Shown one piece after another: positions 60,935-64,000 of a stretch of DNA of 64,000 nt. This DNA comes from CADEDH01 sp965262175 (GTDB lineage: Bacteria; Actinomycetota; Acidimicrobiia; Acidimicrobiales; SZUA-35). Position 1 is the first letter of the stretch, and the number at the start of each line of letters is the position of its first letter. The notes beneath the pieces are model-generated. The model worked only from the letters and a program-made list of their open reading frames with translations, did no database searches and had not been told where the DNA came from. The translations under genes were made by a program, and so were the position numbers. The DNA is taken from assembly GCA_965262175.1 (NCBI GenBank), contig CBDHES010000002.1, positions 2,790,001 through 2,854,000 of the forward strand. The letters run 5' to 3'.

Positions 60935-62242
60935 TCACTCTTCAACTTGAAATGTTTGGCCGCGTTGGAAGAAAAAGAAGCAGTTCTGGTCATTCTCGGT
61001 TGGGGAAATCGACTGCGACTCCACTGTCTCGCGAATGTCTCCCTCTTCGAAGACGGACCCCGAGGCGAAGCCAATCACATCAACTTCCCCTCGCTGAGAG
61101 GGTTCTGTCAGCCACTCATCGTGCTCAAGTTCGATGAAACCCTCGCTCGCGAACCCGCTTAGCGAGGAAGTGGCAGATAGCTCTCCTGGCGCGTACTGGT
61201 CCTCTGGGTTGAACTCATAGAAGTCAAGTTCGCCAACGAGAGCCTCGATGCCGTCCTCATCAATACCTACCGACGAAATGGTCACAGCTAGGCCGAAGAT
61301 GTCTTCGGCGGCCATCCCATCTCTAATGGGGTCGATTCCACAAGTTCCGAGACTCGACCAAAGGCCCTCATACCCACCAACCTGAACATCGACCGGGACA
61401 CCGAGACCCAATACGCTCCGGCTCTCTGCGAACCCACCTGCGGCTTCGAACATCTCCTCGTACGGGTATTCTGAGTGCGGGTTGTCGTCGCCGACCAAGA
61501 ACTCTACGAGCGAGAGAACCAAACCTGTGGCGAGGGTGCCGACGTCAGACCCGCCTGAGCACATGCGATCGCTACCGTCGCACCATGACACGACGCGGCC
61601 CTCAAGTTCGGCAGGCACCTGCGGCTCCCGACCACCGAGGAGTCCTGACGATCCCGCGGGGTAGGTCCCTCGAGCGATTGAAGAGTCGACGAACGTGGGG
61701 TCGCCGAATAGCACAACGTACTTCAGCCGGTCCTTCGCTTGATCACCCAGCAGGAAAAGGCTCTCGCGCACAACGTGGGCCCCACGCGAGTACCCGGCGA
61801 GGACTATCCACGGAGGTGTTTCCTCTGTCCCGCAGTCGGCTACTACAGCCTCGACGCGGTCCTGGAGCATCAAGCTGCCGTCAGCGACGCTAACCGCGTA
61901 AGAGCCACGCTCGCCGCCAGAAGCCCAAGCCTCCAAGTCGCCGACCGGATCGCCATCTGCATCATATGGGAGCGTCTCGTATCGTATGACCTGCTCAGCG
62001 ACCAGGACGTCATCGACGACTTCGAAGAACTGAACAGTCTCTGGTTGCTCCAAGATGTCCATGGGCTGACTAGAGCCACGCGCGAAGATGACGTGATAGT
62101 CCTCGGTGCAAGCTGGCGGATCTTCGAGAAAGCGCTCGGGATTCGCGCTAGTTGGGCCGGCGGGCTCTTGACCAAGCTCGGTGCAACCAACCAGGATAGA
62201 TACACAAGCGACTGAAATGCATAGTAACCACTGCCTGCACAC
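60935..62242 (-). CDS. cutinase-like secreted lipoprotein (serine esterase)
   Basis: 435 residues from GTG 62242, chosen because it places a signal peptide at once (VCRQWLLCISVACVSILVGC, lipobox Cys at 20). An ATG at 62338 would add 32 non-signal residues. The alpha/beta-hydrolase features are VIFARGSSQP near the start, the nucleophile elbow GYSRGAHVV, an Asp in LFGDPTF and a candidate catalytic His in DNPHSEYPY, as in actinobacterial cutinases. Six Cys residues could form disulphides. The C-terminal 150 residues are acidic and extra to the catalytic domain. It would act on esters at the cell surface. Confidence 0.75.
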   Translation of the reverse strand: MCRQWLLCISVACVSILVGCTELGQEPAGPTSANPERFLEDPPACTEDYHVIFARGSSQPMDILEQPETVQFFEVVDDVLVAEQVIRYETLPYDADGDPVGDLEAWASGGERGSYAVSVADGSLMLQDRVEAVVADCGTEETPPWIVLAGYSRGAHVVRESLFLLGDQAKDRLKYVVLFGDPTFVDSSIARGTYPAGSSGLLGGREPQVPAELEGRVVSWCDGSDRMCSGGSDVGTLATGLVLSLVEFLVGDDNPHSEYPYEEMFEAAGGFAESRSVLGLGVPVDVQVGGYEGLWSSLGTCGIDPIRDGMAAEDIFGLAVTISSVGIDEDGIEALVGELDFYEFNPEDQYAPGELSATSSLSGFASEGFIELEHDEWLTEPSQRGEVDVIGFASGSVFEEGDIRETVESQSISPTENDQNCFFFFQRGQTFQVEE

Positions 62243-62410
62243 GGTTGACCGCCCTGGCTCTGGATCTCTGGCGTCTAACGATTGTTGTCGAAATCGTACA
62301 GTCAGTCTGAGCGGCCGGAGTAACGCTAGTTGCAGCAACTCATCAAGCAGACCCTGAGGGGCCCCTTCACTGGGACTGTTGCTTTGTGTGTGTAACCGGC
62401 GCTTCGCGTT

Positions 62411-62990
62411 TCACCGGAGGTGACCGTGATGAGTAGGCCCCAGTTGGGGCGGCCGGCGTAGAGGAGCGCTCGGATCCGGTAGTTGCGGGATCGGCGGAAC
62501 CCGAAGGCGACTCGCTTGACCCGCTTGATCAGGTTGTTGATCGCCTCGGTCGGACCGTTGGAGACGCGGCCGCGGTGCCAGGCGGCGATCGAGGTGCACC
62601 AGCGCACGATGGTGCAGCCGAGCTGGTTGATTTCCGGCGGGCTCGGCAAGATCGGGCTCGTCGATGTCATAGTTGCCCCGGACGGTCTCCTTCGCATGCT
62701 ACGCCGTGCGGACCTCGCCGTGGGGATCGCCGACGTCGAGCAACCCCACCAGCTTCGACCGTCCCTTCTCTCCGACACGTTCCTCGGCCTTCGCAAGGAG
62801 CCGCCGGGATCGATAGAGCGGGTCGTCCTTGCGGCCACTATGCCCCCAGGGTGTCGTTCTGGACCCGGCGGCGGACCTCATCGAGACGCTGGTTCGCCAA
62901 CTACCACTCGTGGAACGGATCTGCGACCTGGGTGGCGTCGAGCAGCATCGTGTCGAACGCGAGCCGCCACGGACCCGACAGGTCCACGTC
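62411..62990 (-). pseudogene. ISL3-family transposase remnant
   Basis: The C-terminal end is clear: WHRGRVSNGPTEAINNLIKR and FRRSRNYRIRALLYAGRPNW are typical of ISL3 DDE transposases, with the last catalytic Glu in TEAINN. Further upstream, pieces in two other frames continue the same protein (RKDDPLYRSRRLLAKAEERVGEKGRSKLVGLLDVGDPHGE; LSGPWRLAFDTML), so at least two frameshifts have occurred and the 5' half is absent. No terminal inverted repeats were identified. Confidence 0.75.
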
Positions 62991-62999
62991 AGACATCGC

Positions 63000-63394
63000 G
63001 AGTTCACAGGCCCCTGCTACCCGTCTGGGACCCTCATACGCCGCTCATCAGCGAGACACGACTACACAAAGGAGGTAAGCCTTGCATGTCAGTGCGCCGA
63101 TCTCGCATTGCTAGCGATCAGCTCGAACGACCTCGCTGGGGTCCTGCTGGAACGAGGGGAACTGGGGCCAGCCTTAACCCTCTGCGGGTCGCTCGTCGCG
63201 CGTACATCTATCTGTCTAGCCAGGATGAACTAGACCGCATGAACGACAACATGGCTATCGCATTTCGACTGACCGGCGAGCCCAGGATCGCAATGCCGGT
63301 TCGACTTCGAGCCATCCGGGGAACCCGACGGACGCCGGCGCGCTGCATCCCTGGTCACTGGCCCGCAGCGAATGCCCACGCACATGGTGTTGCC
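63000..63394. other. 395-bp non-coding right part of island 2
   Basis: I see no credible gene. A perfect AAAGGAGGT at 63068-63076 precedes ATG 63086, but the frame after it lacks coding quality and runs straight into the tRNA-Ala repeat. A patch near 63200-63280 (RAYIYLSSQDELDR) is weakly protein-like. Confidence 0.5.
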
Positions 63395-63442
63395 GCCTTG
63401 CATGCAGGAGGCCAGGGGTTCGATTCCCCTCAGCTCCACCAC
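63395..63442. repeat. right copy of 48-bp direct repeat (att-like)
   Basis: Exact copy of the tRNA-Ala 3' part at 59585-59632; marks the right end of island 2. Confidence 0.9.
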
Positions 63443-63486
63443 CGACCCCCCTTGGTGATACAGCCACGGGACCCGATGCCCGAGCG

Positions 63487-63882
63487 CTACCCGGCGAGCT
63501 GGATGACGACGCCCTGGTCGCCGTCGGGGATGCGGTTGCGCTTCACGATGCCGCCAAGGATGCCGAGGAACTTGGTCACCTTGGTCATGACCCCGTACTT
63601 CGCGGTGATCCCCCGCCGGATCTCGTCGAGCTCACCGCCGGACACGAGGCTCGCCGTGGCCTCGACCGGCTCGGTTCCCGGCGTGGGGGTGCCCCGCATG
63701 TTGCAGGGCTGGACGGTCACCCGGCTGGTGTGGGCGAGCCGCTTCGCTTTGCCCGAGCCGGAGCTGGTCCAGAACACCAACCGGTCGGGACCGAGCGGGA
63801 CCGACCATACCGGCGTCGGGACCGGTGTGCCGTCTCGTCGGGAGGTCGTGAAGAGCAGGTACTTCTCGTCCTCGAGCGCCAT
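63487..63882 (-). CDS. PPOX-class, probably F420-dependent, oxidoreductase (Rv2061-like)
   Basis: 131 residues with a split-barrel FMN/F420-binding fold: EDEKYLLFTTSRRDGTPVPTPVWSVPLGPDRLVFWTSSGSGKAKRLAHTSRVTVQPCNMRG is characteristic of the Rv2061 group of PPOX-class enzymes in actinobacteria. These reduce or bind F420 or flavin; the physiological substrate is unknown. It lies just beyond the right end of island 2, on the backbone. Confidence 0.88.
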   Translation of the reverse strand: MALEDEKYLLFTTSRRDGTPVPTPVWSVPLGPDRLVFWTSSGSGKAKRLAHTSRVTVQPCNMRGTPTPGTEPVEATASLVSGGELDEIRRGITAKYGVMTKVTKFLGILGGIVKRNRIPDGDQGVVIQLAG

Positions 63883-63891
63883 CGAGCGATG

Positions 63892-64000
63892 CTAGCCACC
63901 GGGGGTGCCCCGGGATGGGGGCTCGGCATCGGCGACCGATGCCCGCTCCAACGCTGCGTCGAAGCGGCGACGGCCCGGGGCGGTGAGGTTCGGACGGAGC
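63892..64000 (-). CDS. 3' end of a gene running out of the window
   Basis: The last 35 codons (LRPNLTAPGRRRFDAALERA...) end at a TAG (63892-63894), ten bases upstream of the PPOX gene on the same strand. LTAPGRRRFDAAL resembles the wing and last helix of MarR-type regulators, but too little is visible to be sure. Confidence 0.5.
   Translation of the reverse strand, partial: LRPNLTAPGRRRFDAALERASVADAEPPSRGTPGG

Larger units (their letters stand above)
59585..63442. mobile_element. genomic island 2, at the 3' end of tRNA-Ala (integrase not found)
   Basis: A 48-bp sequence (59585-59632), from the tRNA-Ala anticodon stem to one base past CCA, is repeated exactly at 63395-63442. The 3.8 kb between has lower GC, different gene style, a frameshifted ATPase gene, a SLATT-like gene, a cutinase-like lipoprotein gene and a broken ISL3 transposase. 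Integration by a tyrosine recombinase at the tRNA is the natural reading. No integrase gene remains, so the element is probably immobile. Confidence 0.75.

Noticed and set aside
63068..63088. A perfect AAAGGAGGT followed by ATG in island 2
   Set aside because: The frame after the ATG has poor coding character and runs straight into the tRNA-Ala repeat, so a translated gene there is not supported.
62483..63895. A 470-codon plus-strand frame across island 2's right end and beyond
   Set aside because: It runs through the transposase remnant, the tRNA-Ala repeat and the PPOX gene on the opposite strand with no domain pattern. It is a shadow or chance frame.
1..64000. CRISPR arrays, rRNA genes, a replication origin or prophage structural genes
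   Set aside because: Looked for and not found. No regularly spaced repeats, no rRNA-like sequence and no DnaA-box clusters were recognised.

Overview
The window is a high-GC chromosomal segment of an actinobacterium. Four things point that way: the dnaX-ybaB-recR cluster preceded by a small SRP RNA, a DivIVA/Scy-like coiled-coil protein, a SARP-type regulator, and DinB/maleylpyruvate-isomerase and Rv2061-type PPOX proteins. Many starts look leaderless, with a TANNNT -10 box about 7 nt before ATG/GTG. An Acidimicrobiia-like host (Ilumatobacter and relatives) is my best guess. There is no rRNA in the window to confirm it.

Region by region. At 1-5.2 kb are the end of a hydantoinase B gene, an acidic lipoprotein with a frameshifted repeat tail, phnM, and a ThuA-like / TauE-like / DUF1634-like minus-strand operon. 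At 5.4-8.7 kb are a broken zinc alcohol dehydrogenase, a carboxymuconolactone-decarboxylase-family gene and a class III CoA-transferase. At 8.7-14.0 kb are a membrane-anchored beta-lactamase-like hydrolase, a DUF4386-like membrane protein, a small ORF, a MalT-like LuxR regulator and a NUDIX hydrolase.

Island 1 (14.18-24.36 kb) lies between two copies of the 3' part of a tRNA-Ser gene, a 70-bp direct repeat with one mismatch. It holds 4 kb of gene debris (GNAT fragment, frameshifted DinB-like gene), a large intact SARP-cyclase-STAND regulator, a methyltransferase and a membrane glutaredoxin-like protein. No integrase is visible.

The backbone from 24.3 to 59.6 kb carries tRNA-Ser, SRP RNA, an MFS transporter, dnaX-ybaB-recR, a long hendecad-repeat cytoskeletal-type protein and crotonyl-CoA carboxylase/reductase. 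These are followed by a GGDEF/EAL protein, xseA-xseB-polyprenyl synthase, a NarL-type two-component pair, an SH3 lipoprotein, an XRE-cutA-VOC operon and an XRE/TPR-flavoprotein pair. The rest of this stretch holds prfC, a PQQ-propeller protein, a heterodimeric ABC exporter, a YbjN-like pair (one with a GYF domain) and an amidohydrolase.

Island 2 (59.59-63.44 kb) sits at the 3' end of a tRNA-Ala gene, with an exact 48-bp repeat at its far end. It carries a decayed GHKL ATPase, a SLATT-like 2-TM protein, a cutinase-like lipoprotein and an ISL3 transposase remnant. The same 11-bp motif (GGTAGCGGATC) lies just inside one end of both islands, so they may descend from related integrative elements. 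The window ends with a PPOX gene and the 3' end of another minus-strand gene.
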